Counted from the first letter of the stretch, positions 1-9,347 are shown. The stretch is DNA of 62,561 nt from Methanosphaera sp. (GCA_017430835.1 JAFRMD010000112.1:1-62561), one strand, 5' to 3'. Made by a program: numbers and translations. The notes: generated from the sequence alone by a model not told the origin.

Positions 1-2546
1 GTATCAATTAACTCAACACTACTACTAGTAATACTAGCACTCGTAGTATTAGAATTATAGACATAATCTGTATCATAATTTGCAACAATAGTCAAATCAG
101 ACTTACTACTTGGTGTATAACTGACTGTTACCATACCATCAGATCCAGTAGTACCAGAGACTGGCACAGGTTCACCATTAACCTTTACACTAATACTCTG
201 ACCCTGAAGTGGATCATTATTAGTGTTAGTTAATTTAACATTAAAGTTAAAACTCTCTGCAACTTTAACAGTTTCAGGTAAGTTTTCAATAGTTAATATT
301 GTTGGAATAGTAATCCTATTAACAGTGGTAGTGTTAGTGTTGTTTTCATAATTAGCACTTCCATTATAGAAAGATGTGATTATAACACTTTCTTCAGTAC
401 CAATAGTGTAATCATACTCGGCAACACCAGTACCACTAACTGTTACATTTTCTAGTATAGTGTCACCCTTCTTGAATGAAACAACACCACTAGTAATCGG
501 ATTGCCCTGACTGTCCTTAACAATTGCTCTGATTTTAACCTTATTATTATAAATACCTTCAAGTGATTCTTGAGTTTCCACTTTTGATTCAAGTTTATGA
601 ATATTTAAAGTGACAACTGCACTTGAATTCTCACATAACTGTGTTTGATCAGTTAAATATAATGTATCATTGAAATATGCATATAATTCTCCATCATATA
701 TGGAATCATTAAATTTAACTGTTGTCCTTGCAACATTACTGTTAATAATAGCTTTAGCTAATACCCTATTATTATATACAAAAGTTACATATTGACCATT
801 AACCATGTTACGGCCTGTTAAATCACGTACATTAGCTACTAATTCTATGTCTTCTCCCATTAATCCAGATACAACACCTGACGTGTTTTGTATACTGACA
901 CTAGTAGGATTTCTATATACATATACAACTGTTGTCTTATTTGTTGAATTTGTATATAATGTGTTTCCTAAGAATTGGGAACTAATATTATATGCATAAT
1001 AATAGCCTTCAGGATATGCAACAGGGGAATTAAGATTATTAACTAAAGGTATTCTGTATGATCCAGTAATGTTTTCAAATACTGCTTTACCATTTATAAC
1101 AGGTCTTGTATAATAATCATAATTTCCAGTATTAGTATTATAGATATAGTATCTGACACCCTGAGTAAGTACTGCAATATCATAGTCAGTATATCCTTCA
1201 GGAGAGGTTAATCCTTCATGCTGAGGATTAGTTACATTAACCCATAAATTAGGATAATCATTATAATACCTATAAATTGTATCAGGTACTGTGTAATTCA
1301 CAAAATCCTGAATAACAAATTCTCTCTTTCCACTAACTGCAATGTAATTACCAGTAGGTGGGAAAGTATATTCTAATGTGTATATTCCTTTTTGATTAAA
1401 TTTTGCATATATAAGTGCATATCCATTAGAATCTGTCCTTGCAGTATAGTTTATGATTTGTTGATTATTGGATGTATCAATTAGATAATTTCCATCAGCA
1501 TCTTTTATACTGTAAGTAACAACCGCATTTCTTTGAGGAGTAATATTATTACCCCAAACACCACCATTATTATAATATGTATCGTTAAATAAACTCATAT
1601 TTAATTTTGTAGTCCTATTTACAAACCCATCTTGTACTGTAACAAGACAAATTAACTGTTTAGCTGCATTAGTATATACACGATAACTGTAACTATTACC
1701 CAAATCATCTTGATTTATTTCTACACCATCATGCTGAATATTAGTTAATGTTACATAAGTTCTGTGTCTGCTACTATATATCAATGTAGTACCACTATAA
1801 TCATATCTTAAATTAGTTAGTGAAGCACGTAAATTATTTTTATATTGATCACTATCAGTTAGTAAACTGTAAATTGTTATAATACCATATGACCCCGTTT
1901 CATATACATGTATAAAAGTACAATTATCAACAATTAAATTACTTGTTGATTGAGCTGAACCCTGTAAACTAGATGCAAAACGTATTAATGATTCTAATTT
2001 GTCAAAGTTCTGAAATACTATGTTTTTAAATGTAACATTTTTATTTTCTCCTACACTTGCATCAAATACACGTGTTCCTGAAAAACTTGAACCATCTATT
2101 ACGTGTCCTTGACCATCTAATGTAAAGTCATCATTTATGCTTTTTAAACTAGTAGCACTTATATCCTGTGTAAGCGTATAACTTCCGTTACTGCCTATAC
2201 TCGACCATTGTGTGACATCTACTTCTTTTACAGCTTTTTGTGTATTTGAAACTTTATTTATTTTGGCCTTTGCATTGTTATTTTTTTCTTTTTTTACCGC
2301 ATTTTTATCATCTGTCTCCTCGATCGTTTTGTTTAAACTTTGCTTTGATGTTTTTACAGATTCTACTGTATTTTTTACTTGTGTTTTTGTTGTTTTTTCT
2401 ATTGTTTTATGTTTGTGAACCTCTTTGGTGTGTGTACTTGCTGTACTGTTGTCTGCATTATCGTTTGCAGCAACAATTGAACAAGCTATTAAAGTTATAA
2501 ACATGACTAAAAAGAAACAGATTAATTTCTTGTTTCTATTTTTCAT
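1..2546 (-). CDS. Adhesin-like surface protein, N-terminal part (3' end beyond the window)
   Basis: The minus-strand frame is open from an ATG at 2546 to the left edge, about 848 codons, with no stop. It begins with a typical signal peptide (MKNRNKKLICFFLVMFITL, then Ala-Ala-Asn) and a Lys/Thr/Asn-rich linker to about residue 95. A beta-helix-like segment follows (TLTQDISATSLKSINDDFTL, IDGSSFSG), and then Ig-like/Big-type repeats with phrases such as GVVSFKKGDTILENVTVSG and VTVSYTPSSKSD. This is the architecture of the methanobacterial adhesin-like protein family, exported and held in or on the pseudomurein wall. The C-terminal anchor cannot be seen. The ligand is unknown. Confidence is high for the gene and its class. 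Confidence 0.9.
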   Translation of the reverse strand, partial: MKNRNKKLICFFLVMFITLIACSIVAANDNADNSTASTHTKEVHKHKTIEKTTKTQVKNTVESVKTSKQSLNKTIEETDDKNAVKKEKNNNAKAKINKVSNTQKAVKEVDVTQWSSIGSNGSYTLTQDISATSLKSINDDFTLDGQGHVIDGSSFSGTRVFDASVGENKNVTFKNIVFQNFDKLESLIRFASSLQGSAQSTSNLIVDNCTFIHVYETGSYGIITIYSLLTDSDQYKNNLRASLTNLRYDYSGTTLIYSSRHRTYVTLTNIQHDGVEINQDDLGNSYSYRVYTNAAKQLICLVTVQDGFVNRTTKLNMSLFNDTYYNNGGVWGNNITPQRNAVVTYSIKDADGNYLIDTSNNQQIINYTARTDSNGYALIYAKFNQKGIYTLEYTFPPTGNYIAVSGKREFVIQDFVNYTVPDTIYRYYNDYPNLWVNVTNPQHEGLTSPEGYTDYDIAVLTQGVRYYIYNTNTGNYDYYTRPVINGKAVFENITGSYRIPLVNNLNSPVAYPEGYYYAYNISSQFLGNTLYTNSTNKTTVVYVYRNPTSVSIQNTSGVVSGLMGEDIELVANVRDLTGRNMVNGQYVTFVYNNRVLAKAIINSNVARTTVKFNDSIYDGELYAYFNDTLYLTDQTQLCENSSAVVTLNIHKLESKVETQESLEGIYNNKVKIRAIVKDSQGNPITSGVVSFKKGDTILENVTVSGTGVAEYDYTIGTEESVIITSFYNGSANYENNTNTTTVNRITIPTILTIENLPETVKVAESFNFNVKLTNTNNDPLQGQSISVKVNGEPVPVSGTTGSDGMVTVSYTPSSKSDLTIVANYDTDYVYNSNTTSASITSSSVELID

Positions 2547-3307
2547 AGTCTTTCATCTTCATAATAATTATTGTTTTCTCATATTTTTTACATTTGTTAT
2601 CTAAATAATTTTTTTAGATAATTTATTTAATTCTCCATTCAATAATTTATAAAATACAATATTTTGTTGCTTTAATGTTGTCATTTTATGTAGTATGTGT
2701 TTTAAGTATTTTTTATAAAATACTTTAAAATATTATATTTTTAATTATTTTTTTTATTGTTTATTAATAGTATTTTCATTAATTAAGATGTAATGTTATT
2801 ATTTTTCTAAATTAAGTGTTTCATCCAATTTTGTTGTTGAAAATACTACGTATATCAGTTTTGAATGAAATAATATATTAATATATCTATAGCCCTATTT
2901 TTGCATAATATTTTTTAATAAAAATTGATTTTTGGTATAAAAAAGATTAATCATATACTTAAATTAATAAATATTTATTTTTATCGAAAAATAAGAATTT
3001 GAAGAAATAATTTAAGAAAGTATTATGTTAATAATTTTAATTTAATTGCTTTAGTAATATGGGGGATGGATGTGGATATTAATGTGGGTTTTATCTGTAT
3101 TATTATTTATATGATATTTTCATGTTTTATTTGCAGTTATAAATAATTTGCAATAAAACAGTTTTTTGTTTTTCTATTGTTCTATAAAATGCTTTTCTGG
3201 AATTTTTTTAATACAAATTTTTGGTTATTAATATGGGAAATTATGAAAAAGTTTTTTTAATTATATAAACATATTTATTAATATCGATTATAAAGGAGAT
3301 TTTAATT
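2547..3307. promoter_or_regulatory. Divergent AT-rich intergenic region (about 760 bp)
   Basis: This region separates the leftward ALP from the rightward small wHTH gene. It is extremely AT-rich, with no ORF of credible length and no RNA-gene signature. A TATA-like stretch (AATTATATAAAC, about 3258-3269) precedes the small gene, and AAAGGAGAT at about 3292-3300 is its Shine-Dalgarno site. I could not pick one convincing ALP promoter among many AT runs. Confidence 0.5.
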
Positions 3308-3502
3308 ATGGTTAGTCCTGATATGATAACAGGTTTACTTGGTAGTGCAAAATTATCATCAGCTGATATTACTAAACTAGTTTCTGAAAAAAGTCCTCTA
3401 CCAGTACCTGAAGCAGTAGTTCAAGGTGTTCTTGACCAATTAGTTGGACAAGGAAAAATTAAGAAAACAGAAGAAAATGGTGTAGTATATTATCATTTAT
3501 AA
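3308..3502 (+). CDS. Small winged-helix-like protein
   Basis: This encodes a 64-residue protein with a strong Shine-Dalgarno site (GGAG) 7-8 nt before the ATG. The pattern of helices followed by GKIKKTEENGVVYYHL suggests the recognition helix and beta-wing of a minimal winged-helix domain, so it could be a small DNA-binding regulator. It stands alone, with its 3' end 20 bp from the convergent CMD-family gene. No family name is certain. The call rests on the wing-like C-terminus and hydrophobic periodicity, not on a diagnostic motif. Confidence 0.6.
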   Translation: MVSPDMITGLLGSAKLSSADITKLVSEKSPLPVPEAVVQGVLDQLVGQGKIKKTEENGVVYYHL

Positions 3503-3522
3503 TAATAACATTTTCTTTCTTT

Positions 3523-4251
3523 TTAATCTTCAATTATTTCGTTAAGAATTGCTAAAGCGTTATGAACTCTAGGAAAGCCAATATATGGGACTAGTACTGT
3601 TATAACACTAACTAATTTTTCTTCACTGTTACCTATTTCTAAATTGCCCTTTGTATGTATTCTTAGCTGATTTTCACATCCTCTAAGGGACAGAATATAA
3701 CTAAAGGATATTAATTCCCTGTCTTGATCTGATAATCCATTTCTTGTATATAAATCTCCAAAGGCAAAAGATGATATAAAGTTCCAAATATGTTTTTGAC
3801 CTGGAGGAGTGTTTTCAATATTGTTGTCAATGAAATTCTTTCCAAAATTTCTAACTTGGAGATTATAACCAGTTTCTAGTCTATCTTCATAATCAACTGT
3901 TCTCTGATTAGGTAATGGCAAATAAATATTATTTTTGATGAAAATTTCATTGGTTATGTTAATGAAATCATATGTTTTTGCAAGACCAATGTAAGCTAAT
4001 GATTGATATACTACTTCTTTAATTTCAGTAGGTGTGACACCGATATCAAGTGATGCATTTACTATTGATTTGTATAGTTCTAGTGATTGATTACTTATTA
4101 AGCAGGCAAGAGTAACCAGCATCCTTTCTCTATCTGTTAAGATACTTTCTTTTAAAACTTGTTTTGAGATAAAATTATCAAGTATTTCACTTAATTCGGG
4201 ATCATACTTTTTAATATTATGATTATAATTAGAAATTAATTCTTCTTTCAT
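3523..4251 (-). CDS. Carboxymuconolactone decarboxylase (CMD/AhpD-like) family protein
   Basis: This is a 242-residue protein with two tandem CMD-like helical units. The first is around residues 40-105 (RERMLVTLACLISNQSLELY, then the DIGVTPTEIKEVVYQSLAYIG turn). The second is around residues 175-238 (LSDQDRELISFSYILSLRG, then VLVPYIGFPRVHNAL). The layout resembles two-domain carboxymuconolactone decarboxylase proteins. Neither unit has the CxxC pair that makes AhpD a peroxidase partner, so a thiol peroxidase role is not supported. The substrate is unknown. It lies upstream of no obvious operon partner; the LOG gene is 78 bp away on the same strand. Confidence 0.75.
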   Translation of the reverse strand: MKEELISNYNHNIKKYDPELSEILDNFISKQVLKESILTDRERMLVTLACLISNQSLELYKSIVNASLDIGVTPTEIKEVVYQSLAYIGLAKTYDFINITNEIFIKNNIYLPLPNQRTVDYEDRLETGYNLQVRNFGKNFIDNNIENTPPGQKHIWNFISSFAFGDLYTRNGLSDQDRELISFSYILSLRGCENQLRIHTKGNLEIGNSEEKLVSVITVLVPYIGFPRVHNALAILNEIIED

Positions 4252-4329
4252 ATTAACACATCTAATTAAATAATATATTAAAGGAAGTATTTATCTGATT
4301 GTAAAAAGGGGAGTTAAAAAATGGGGGGA

Positions 4330-4866
4330 TTAATAATTATTAAGATATGAAATAATTTCTTCAACAGTGTTTTTAACAACAATTAGTTGGCTATCCTCTT
4401 TTCTAATAAAACCTTCATCAATCATTGATGTGAGCATTTCCAGCATTTTATCATAGAAATTGTTGATGTTAAAAATGATTAGAGGATTGTCATGTATTAA
4501 TAGTTTTTTTAGTGTTATTATATCAAAAAATTCATCTAATGTTCCAATTCCACCCGGACTAATTATAAACGCTTCACTGTTTTCCATAAATTTTAACTTA
4601 CGTTCATCCATTGATTTAGTATAAATAATTTCATCACAATTTGGATACAATAATTCAAATTTTTCCATCCATTCTGGAGTAATTCCAATAATATGTCCGT
4701 TATTATCATATACACCTTTAGCAACAGCTCCCATCATTCCATAATTTCCACCACCAAAAATAAGGGAATGTTCGTTTAATGCAAGTTGTTTACCTAACTT
4801 GTATCCTTCATCAAGATATGTTTTGTCAATTATTTTACTTCCAGATCCAAAAAGACAGATATTCAT
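4330..4866 (-). CDS. LOG family protein (TIGR00730-type nucleotide phosphoribohydrolase-like)
   Basis: This 178-residue Rossmann-like protein begins MNICLFGSGSK and carries the family signature SPGGIGTLDEFFDI at about residues 103-116. The family includes LONELY GUY cytokinin-activating enzymes and other nucleoside 5'-monophosphate phosphoribohydrolases, often mis-annotated as lysine decarboxylases. Upstream GGGNYGMMGA matches the usual GGG-x-GLMG motif. It lies 54 bp downstream of the PIN-like gene on the same strand, so it may be the last gene of that operon. The substrate is not predictable, but nucleotide-derived signalling is possible given the defence-like neighbours. Confidence 0.85.
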   Translation of the reverse strand: MNICLFGSGSKIIDKTYLDEGYKLGKQLALNEHSLIFGGGNYGMMGAVAKGVYDNNGHIIGITPEWMEKFELLYPNCDEIIYTKSMDERKLKFMENSEAFIISPGGIGTLDEFFDIITLKKLLIHDNPLIIFNINNFYDKMLEMLTSMIDEGFIRKEDSQLIVVKNTVEEIISYLNNY

Positions 4867-4920
4867 AATTTCACCTCTAAAATAGGTTTTTGGATATTTT
4901 CATTAAATTGCAAGCTTTTT

Positions 4921-5433
4921 CTAAACTGGTTTTTGAATAATATCTTCAATAGAATGTTCATTAATATTAATATTATGAGAACACATTCTTTCCCATATTA
5001 AACAAGTTTCTTCTCTTTTAATTTTATTCTCTTTAAATAAATCAAGTAAATAATCTGATAAAATCATATTATCAATATTAAATTCCGAATAATCATTTAA
5101 TCTCTTACTTAGAATGATGTAATCATTTTTTCTTGCTATGCATATGGCTGAAGCTTCACTTTTTCCTCGACATTGACAGTCATTACCACTAATTAGTTTT
5201 TTATAAAATGAAAATTCAGGAGTAAATAATTCAATATCTTCTAAAACAAAATATTTGTTTCGTATTAGTTTTTTTATCTTTGTCATGCTATCTTTTTCAA
5301 GCATAGGCTTTAAATCTAAGTAAACATAGTTAGGAATAATTACTTTAGGAAATATTTTTTTAATTGTTTTATATTCTAAAGTTAAATAGCAGTTTAGACA
5401 TTCAAGCTCATAAATTAAAAAATCATTTTTCAA
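4921..5433 (-). CDS. PIN-like domain protein, candidate toxin or effector of the XRE/ImmA operon
   Basis: This 170-residue cytosolic protein has a central phrase GKSEASAICIARKNDYIILS (residues 90-109). That phrase resembles the conserved Glu-containing helix and following strand of PIN-like nucleases (G-EASAI--A, then I-LSDD). IIPNYVYLDL near residues 32-41 resembles the early PIN strand/helix. The usual second acidic pair after the strand is replaced by SKRLND, and the N-terminal Asp is not obvious, so activity is uncertain. It starts 26 bp after the ImmA-like gene and is probably co-transcribed. Position and size fit a toxin whose control lies in the upstream XRE and protease genes. Confidence 0.45.
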   Translation of the reverse strand: MKNDFLIYELECLNCYLTLEYKTIKKIFPKVIIPNYVYLDLKPMLEKDSMTKIKKLIRNKYFVLEDIELFTPEFSFYKKLISGNDCQCRGKSEASAICIARKNDYIILSKRLNDYSEFNIDNMILSDYLLDLFKENKIKREETCLIWERMCSHNININEHSIEDIIQKPV

Positions 5434-5459
5434 TTAAATCATCCAACTTTCTAGTTAAT

Positions 5460-6164
5460 TCATATTTCTTCATATGCATCGATTAACAATTCATCTTTCT
5501 TGGCTTTAGATATTAAACCTTTATTATATGCAGTATTGGTTAATCTAATATAATTGCCTAATACAAGGTTATTTTTTTCTGTGTATGGTTTATATAATTT
5601 TAAATCATATCCTCGTTCCCTGGCATTAAGCATTACATTATAGGAATATTTTTCTTTTTGACTATCACTTATTTTATCTAAGGAATGTAGTCTTCTAAGC
5701 ATTGCTGAATTACTAATTTGGAAGTATTGTTGTGCTTTCATAATGTAGTCCAAATCCCATTCTTTTATGTTGTTTTCCCGTTCATAATTGAATAAAGCGC
5801 CATTGCTCATTAATAAACATGATGCAAACTGATCAGCATCTGCTTCTATCTCATCATCGCTACTGTCTATATCACAGTTAACGAATTCTTTTTGATATTC
5901 TAAGTGGTACACTTCATGAGCTAATGTAAATCGTTGTCTTCCTAATGGATGATTAGAATTAATAAAGATAACTTTATTTTTTCCAGTTTTGAATGATGAA
6001 CCACTAAGATTATCTTCCATATCTAAAAAACATAAGGTTACATTATCTATTTTATCTAAAACTTCAGCAAAAATGTCTATGGGAGAGTTCTCATTGATGT
6101 TCCATTTTCTACGACAATTGTTTGCTTGTTCACTAATCTCATAATAATTGTCAGGTATTTCCAT
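5460..6164 (-). CDS. ImmA/IrrE family metallo-endopeptidase
   Basis: This is a COG2856-type zinc protease with the motif FTLAHEVYH (HEVYH about residues 86-90 counted from the GTG at 6173) and a downstream E-IEADADQFASCLLMS segment that supplies the third ligand. Such enzymes cleave partner XRE repressors, as ImmA does to ImmR. A GTG at 6173 overlaps the TGA of the XRE gene. An ATG at 6164 sits 6 nt after GAGTGA and is my preferred start. The C-terminal about 90 residues are typical of XRE-partner versions. It is the middle gene of an XRE / ImmA / PIN-like operon. Confidence 0.85.
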   Translation of the reverse strand: MEIPDNYYEISEQANNCRRKWNINENSPIDIFAEVLDKIDNVTLCFLDMEDNLSGSSFKTGKNKVIFINSNHPLGRQRFTLAHEVYHLEYQKEFVNCDIDSSDDEIEADADQFASCLLMSNGALFNYERENNIKEWDLDYIMKAQQYFQISNSAMLRRLHSLDKISDSQKEKYSYNVMLNARERGYDLKLYKPYTEKNNLVLGNYIRLTNTAYNKGLISKAKKDELLIDAYEEI

Positions 6165-6169
6165 AATAA

Positions 6170-6505
6170 TCACTCTTCATCTTCATCAGTTATTTTGGAT
6201 AGGAATTCCACGTTTTTTATTATGTTATTCATTTTTGCTATTGTATCTAAGTTAAGATTTTTAACATTTGAACGGAATGCAAAATTTTCTTTTGAATAAT
6301 TTGGGTCACCATTGATGATGTATTCTTCTGTGGTATTATATAATTCACATAATTTTTCAAGAGAAGATAACCTTAATTTTCTTTGATTGTTTTCTAATTT
6401 AGCTATCTGGCCTTGTTTAAAATCAAGGTATTCTGCTATTTGATTTTGTGTAAAATTATGTTTTTTTCTTAATAATTTTAATCTGTCGCCAATTGTTTCG
6501 GTCAT
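6170..6505 (-). CDS. XRE family helix-turn-helix transcriptional regulator
   Basis: This 111-residue protein has an HTH_3 domain at about residues 6-62 (IGDRLKLLRKKHNFTQNQIA, then QGQIAKLENNQRKL). A short acidic tail (KITDEDEE) may mediate partner contact or proteolysis. It is the first gene of the operon and overlaps the reading frame of the ImmA-like protease, as in ImmR/ImmA pairs. It is transcribed away from the exonuclease gene across a 100-bp shared control region, so it probably represses one or both promoters. The repressor-plus-protease pairing is well established for mobile elements and toxin-antitoxin modules. What triggers it here is unknown. Confidence 0.88.
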   Translation of the reverse strand: MTETIGDRLKLLRKKHNFTQNQIAEYLDFKQGQIAKLENNQRKLRLSSLEKLCELYNTTEEYIINGDPNYSKENFAFRSNVKNLNLDTIAKMNNIIKNVEFLSKITDEDEE

Positions 6506-6605
6506 AATTTAAACCTCTATTATTTATACTAATTAAGTAATATATTATATTATGGAATATGTAATATTTAAATAATATGTATATTATGCCAAGTGAGGTA
6601 TGAAT
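6506..6605. promoter_or_regulatory. Divergent promoter region between XRE operon and exonuclease gene
   Basis: This is a 100-bp, almost pure AT segment. For the rightward gene an ATATTTAAATAAT TATA-like box lies at about 6564-6576, placing transcription start close to the start codon. For the leftward gene a TATAAATAAT stretch (read on the minus strand, about 6516-6530) lies near the XRE start. Shared, short and AT-rich, it is the natural place for XRE binding, though no single clear operator stands out. Confidence 0.4.
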
Positions 6606-7592
6606 ATGGACAATTACATAGTATTAGACATTGAAAATCCAAATGATGATAGGAATTCTATTTCTGCAATTGGAATAATTGTTGTTGAAAACAATAAGGA
6701 AAAGGAGAGAATTTATTCATTAATAAATCCTGAAGATTATTTTGATAGTCATATAATAGGTATAACTGGTATAACACCAGAAATGGTTAAGAATCAACCT
6801 ACATTACCGGAATATTGGCCTAAGATAGAGGATATAATTACAAAAAATGTGGTAGTAGGACATAATATTACATATGATTTATCTGTCATATCAAAATCAT
6901 TAGAAAGATATAAGATGATGATACCCTCATTCAATTATTGTTGTACATTAAAATTAAGTCGAAAAAGAATGAAATTGGATTCTTATGGTTTAACCGATAT
7001 AGCAGAATATCTTAACATTAAATATAAGGCTCATAATGCTATCGAAGATGCAAGAGCAACATTTCTATTATATCAACATTTAAACGAATTAAAGGAAATA
7101 AAATTAACGGATATAAAAAGGTTTGCATATACTCCAGCCTATGAAAAGGATTTTAGTGACGAAATTGCTGTTAATATTAATGAATTATATGGAATAGTTA
7201 AAGTAATAAACAATAAAAACGAAATTAATTCAGAAAATTTAAAAGTTCTAAGAAGTTGGTATGACAACAATAAAAAATATTCCAATCATATAATTTTCAA
7301 TGATTTACTAATGAAAATAGATACTCTAATCAAGAAGGATAATATAGAAAAAGTAGATATTAATCTCTTTTCTAAATCAGTTATACCTCAAAGGAAGTTA
7401 GAAAGCTATTCTGATGAAGAAATAAATAATCAAATACTTAATGGCATTATAAAATGTTTAGAATATGAGGAGGATATCTCCACTGGTGAAATGGATTATT
7501 TAGAAAAATGGATTAACTATTCTGCCCTTCCAAGTAATATAGATAAAGATGCGATAATAGAAAAAGTCAGGAAGAAATATTTAATTGGATAA
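6606..7592 (+). CDS. DnaQ-like 3'-5' exonuclease (DEDDh) with unknown C-terminal domain
   Basis: Counted from the upstream ATG at 6600, the DEDDh residues are all visible: D10 and E12 in VLDIEN, D93 in GHNITYD, and H145 and D150 in AHNAIEDA. That predicts an active DNA or RNA 3'-5' exonuclease at residues 1-165. The remaining about 165 residues are helical and of unknown function. The ATG at 6606 is preferred because GAGGT (6595-6599) is 6 nt ahead of it but abuts the 6600 ATG. It is divergent from the XRE/ImmA/PIN-like operon. A role in defence or repair is inferred from context only. Confidence 0.85.
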   Translation: MDNYIVLDIENPNDDRNSISAIGIIVVENNKEKERIYSLINPEDYFDSHIIGITGITPEMVKNQPTLPEYWPKIEDIITKNVVVGHNITYDLSVISKSLERYKMMIPSFNYCCTLKLSRKRMKLDSYGLTDIAEYLNIKYKAHNAIEDARATFLLYQHLNELKEIKLTDIKRFAYTPAYEKDFSDEIAVNINELYGIVKVINNKNEINSENLKVLRSWYDNNKKYSNHIIFNDLLMKIDTLIKKDNIEKVDINLFSKSVIPQRKLESYSDEEINNQILNGIIKCLEYEEDISTGEMDYLEKWINYSALPSNIDKDAIIEKVRKKYLIG

Positions 7593-7620
7593 AGAGGAGT
7601 TAGAATAAATCCCAAAAGTT

Positions 7621-7959
7621 TTAAAAATGAAATAATTGCAGTACTATGGTTTTAAAAAATCTGACCATAATAATTAAACCAAATGCTCCAATAAAACCTG
7701 TTATAAAACGTAATGTATTGTTGCTTTCTCTAAATCCGAAATATTGTGTTGTTCCATCAATTATGTAGGGTAACTGGATTAAAATTGATAAAATTAAAAG
7801 ATTGTATGTATAATGGATTGGTATGAAATAGGAATAAATGCAAAATATGACTGTACCAACTACAAAACCAGTGCAACGACTACAAAGTGGAAACTGGTGA
7901 CCTCTGAAGAAAAAGGACCTGTCAGGTCTCTGATGGCAAATATATTTCATAAAATTCAT
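7621..7959 (-). CDS. DUF2085 family membrane protein
   Basis: This 112-residue protein has the DUF2085 N-terminal signature CHQRPDRSFFFRGHQFPLCS followed by RCTGF, a conserved Cys/His set. Three hydrophobic segments follow (about residues 31-50, 54-68 and 84-107). The family is widespread in bacteria and archaea and has no defined function. The Cys/His pattern suggests metal or redox binding at the membrane face. No clear Shine-Dalgarno site precedes the ATG at 7959 or the in-frame ATG at 7950. It ends near the convergent exonuclease gene. Confidence 0.8.
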   Translation of the reverse strand: MNFMKYICHQRPDRSFFFRGHQFPLCSRCTGFVVGTVIFCIYSYFIPIHYTYNLLILSILIQLPYIIDGTTQYFGFRESNNTLRFITGFIGAFGLIIMVRFFKTIVLQLFHF

Positions 7960-8058
7960 ATTTAAATATCTAGTAATATAATAATAAATAATTATTTGTT
8001 CATGACAAAAAATAGAATATCATTATAGTTAATTTATTAGAAGAAGGAGTTTTTTTAA

Positions 8059-8610
8059 ATGCTTAATAAAAGAAGATGTGCATGGGTAGAAGGACAGGAA
8101 GATGTATATTTAGAGTATCATGATAATGAATGGGGAACTCCAGTATATGATGATGAAAAACTATTTGAAATGCTGCTACTTGAATGTTTCCAAGCAGGTT
8201 TGTCATGGATTACCATACTTAAGAAGCGAGAGAATTTCAGAGCAGCATTTGATAATTTTGATTTAGAAAAAGTAATAAAATATGATGAAGAAAAAGTTAA
8301 TGATTTAATGCAGAATGAAGGAATTATCAGATATAAAGCTAAGATTGAAGCTGCAGTTAATAATGCTAAATGTTTCAAACAGATACAGGAAGAATTTGGT
8401 ACTTTTTCTGATTATATTTGGGGCTTTACTAATCATAAGGTTATAAAAGACACTAATCAAAATTATTTAACTAAGTCTGAGTTATCGGATGAAATTACAA
8501 AGGATCTTAAAAAAAGGGGTATGAAGTTTGTTGGCTCAGTAACTATTTACTCATTCCTGGAAGCTATTGGAATAATAGATAATCACACAAGGGATTGTTA
8601 TAGGTATTAG
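8059..8610 (+). CDS. tag: DNA-3-methyladenine glycosylase I
   Basis: This 183-residue protein matches the Tag family throughout: RRCAWVEG with the N-terminal Cys, YHDNEWGTPVYDDEKLFEML, LECFQAGLSWITIL, and C-terminal IDNHTRDC giving the zinc-binding His/Cys set. Tag removes 3-methyladenine from alkylated DNA in base-excision repair. Length is normal for the family. AAGGAG lies about 10 nt upstream of the ATG. Its last 4 bp overlap the convergent DUF2284 gene. The family is mainly bacterial, so ancient transfer is plausible. Confidence 0.93.
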   Translation: MLNKRRCAWVEGQEDVYLEYHDNEWGTPVYDDEKLFEMLLLECFQAGLSWITILKKRENFRAAFDNFDLEKVIKYDEEKVNDLMQNEGIIRYKAKIEAAVNNAKCFKQIQEEFGTFSDYIWGFTNHKVIKDTNQNYLTKSELSDEITKDLKKRGMKFVGSVTIYSFLEAIGIIDNHTRDCYRY

Positions 8611-9191
8611 TATAGCAATGCCATTAATAAACTCAAGTGTTCAGGTATTTTACCTTTTTCTATATTAATCCATAGAATTTCTGTTCCAAATAGTTCTTTG
8701 GAGGCTTTTGTAACTAATCCGCCTACCGATTCAATACTATGCAATTTATTTTTTGGATATCTGCAGGGGTTGTGCGTTATTTTACTACATTTACTGCAAA
8801 TATTACAATACCCTGTAGATAAAATCATACCTTCTTTTTCTTTCACTTCATCATATAACCTATTTAGTAGCTTTCTTTTTTCATTGAACAAAGTTAAATT
8901 TAAAATAACATCAATATCTTCCTGTTTATAAATATTTTCTTGTATGTTTTCATTGTAATGTAATTCTAACAAATACAGGTCCATATTTTCATAGCTATTC
9001 CAGATGTATGTCATGTCCTTATCAAATGGAGGACAAGACCAATTTTTGTTGTATGTATCACAGTACTTACATGATTTTAATGTTTCATTAAAATTAACAT
9101 AACTCTCATAAAATTCTTTTACAGACATAGTTTTTGTATATTCTTTAAGCGTGTATGATTTTTCTAATTTTAATAGTTGGTTGTTATACAT
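8607..9191 (-). CDS. DUF2284 family metal-binding protein
   Basis: This protein is Cys-rich, with SCKYCDTYNKNWSCPPF near the N-terminus and GYCNICSKCSKITHNPCRYP in the middle. These are the conserved cysteines of DUF2284, presumed to bind an iron-sulfur cluster or zinc. The family is common in methanogens and anaerobes, with no established reaction. A longer frame opens at 9254, but GAGG at 9197-9200 sits 5 nt before the ATG at 9191, and the added residues look like hydrophobic read-through of a promoter, so 9191 is the likely start. Confidence 0.82.
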   Translation of the reverse strand: MYNNQLLKLEKSYTLKEYTKTMSVKEFYESYVNFNETLKSCKYCDTYNKNWSCPPFDKDMTYIWNSYENMDLYLLELHYNENIQENIYKQEDIDVILNLTLFNEKRKLLNRLYDEVKEKEGMILSTGYCNICSKCSKITHNPCRYPKNKLHSIESVGGLVTKASKELFGTEILWINIEKGKIPEHLSLLMALLY

Positions 9192-9347
9192 GTTTTCCTC
9201 GAAAAAAATAATTAATAATATTCTGAAATTCCATATTATTAAAGCTATGTTCAATAATCCTTAAAAAAATAAGTTTTTAATCAAATTTTCATGATTTTAA
9301 TAAAAATTCTATTTAAAAAAAAGAGTAGGAAAAAATAGTAAATAAGT

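Noticed and set aside
2212..2500. Two plus-strand hydrophobic ORFs near the left end
   Set aside because: They are the complement of the ALP signal peptide and linker, whose leftward frame is open for 848 codons.
8118..8378. Minus-strand ORF inside the tag gene
   Set aside because: Complement of a well-conserved enzyme; no supporting signal.
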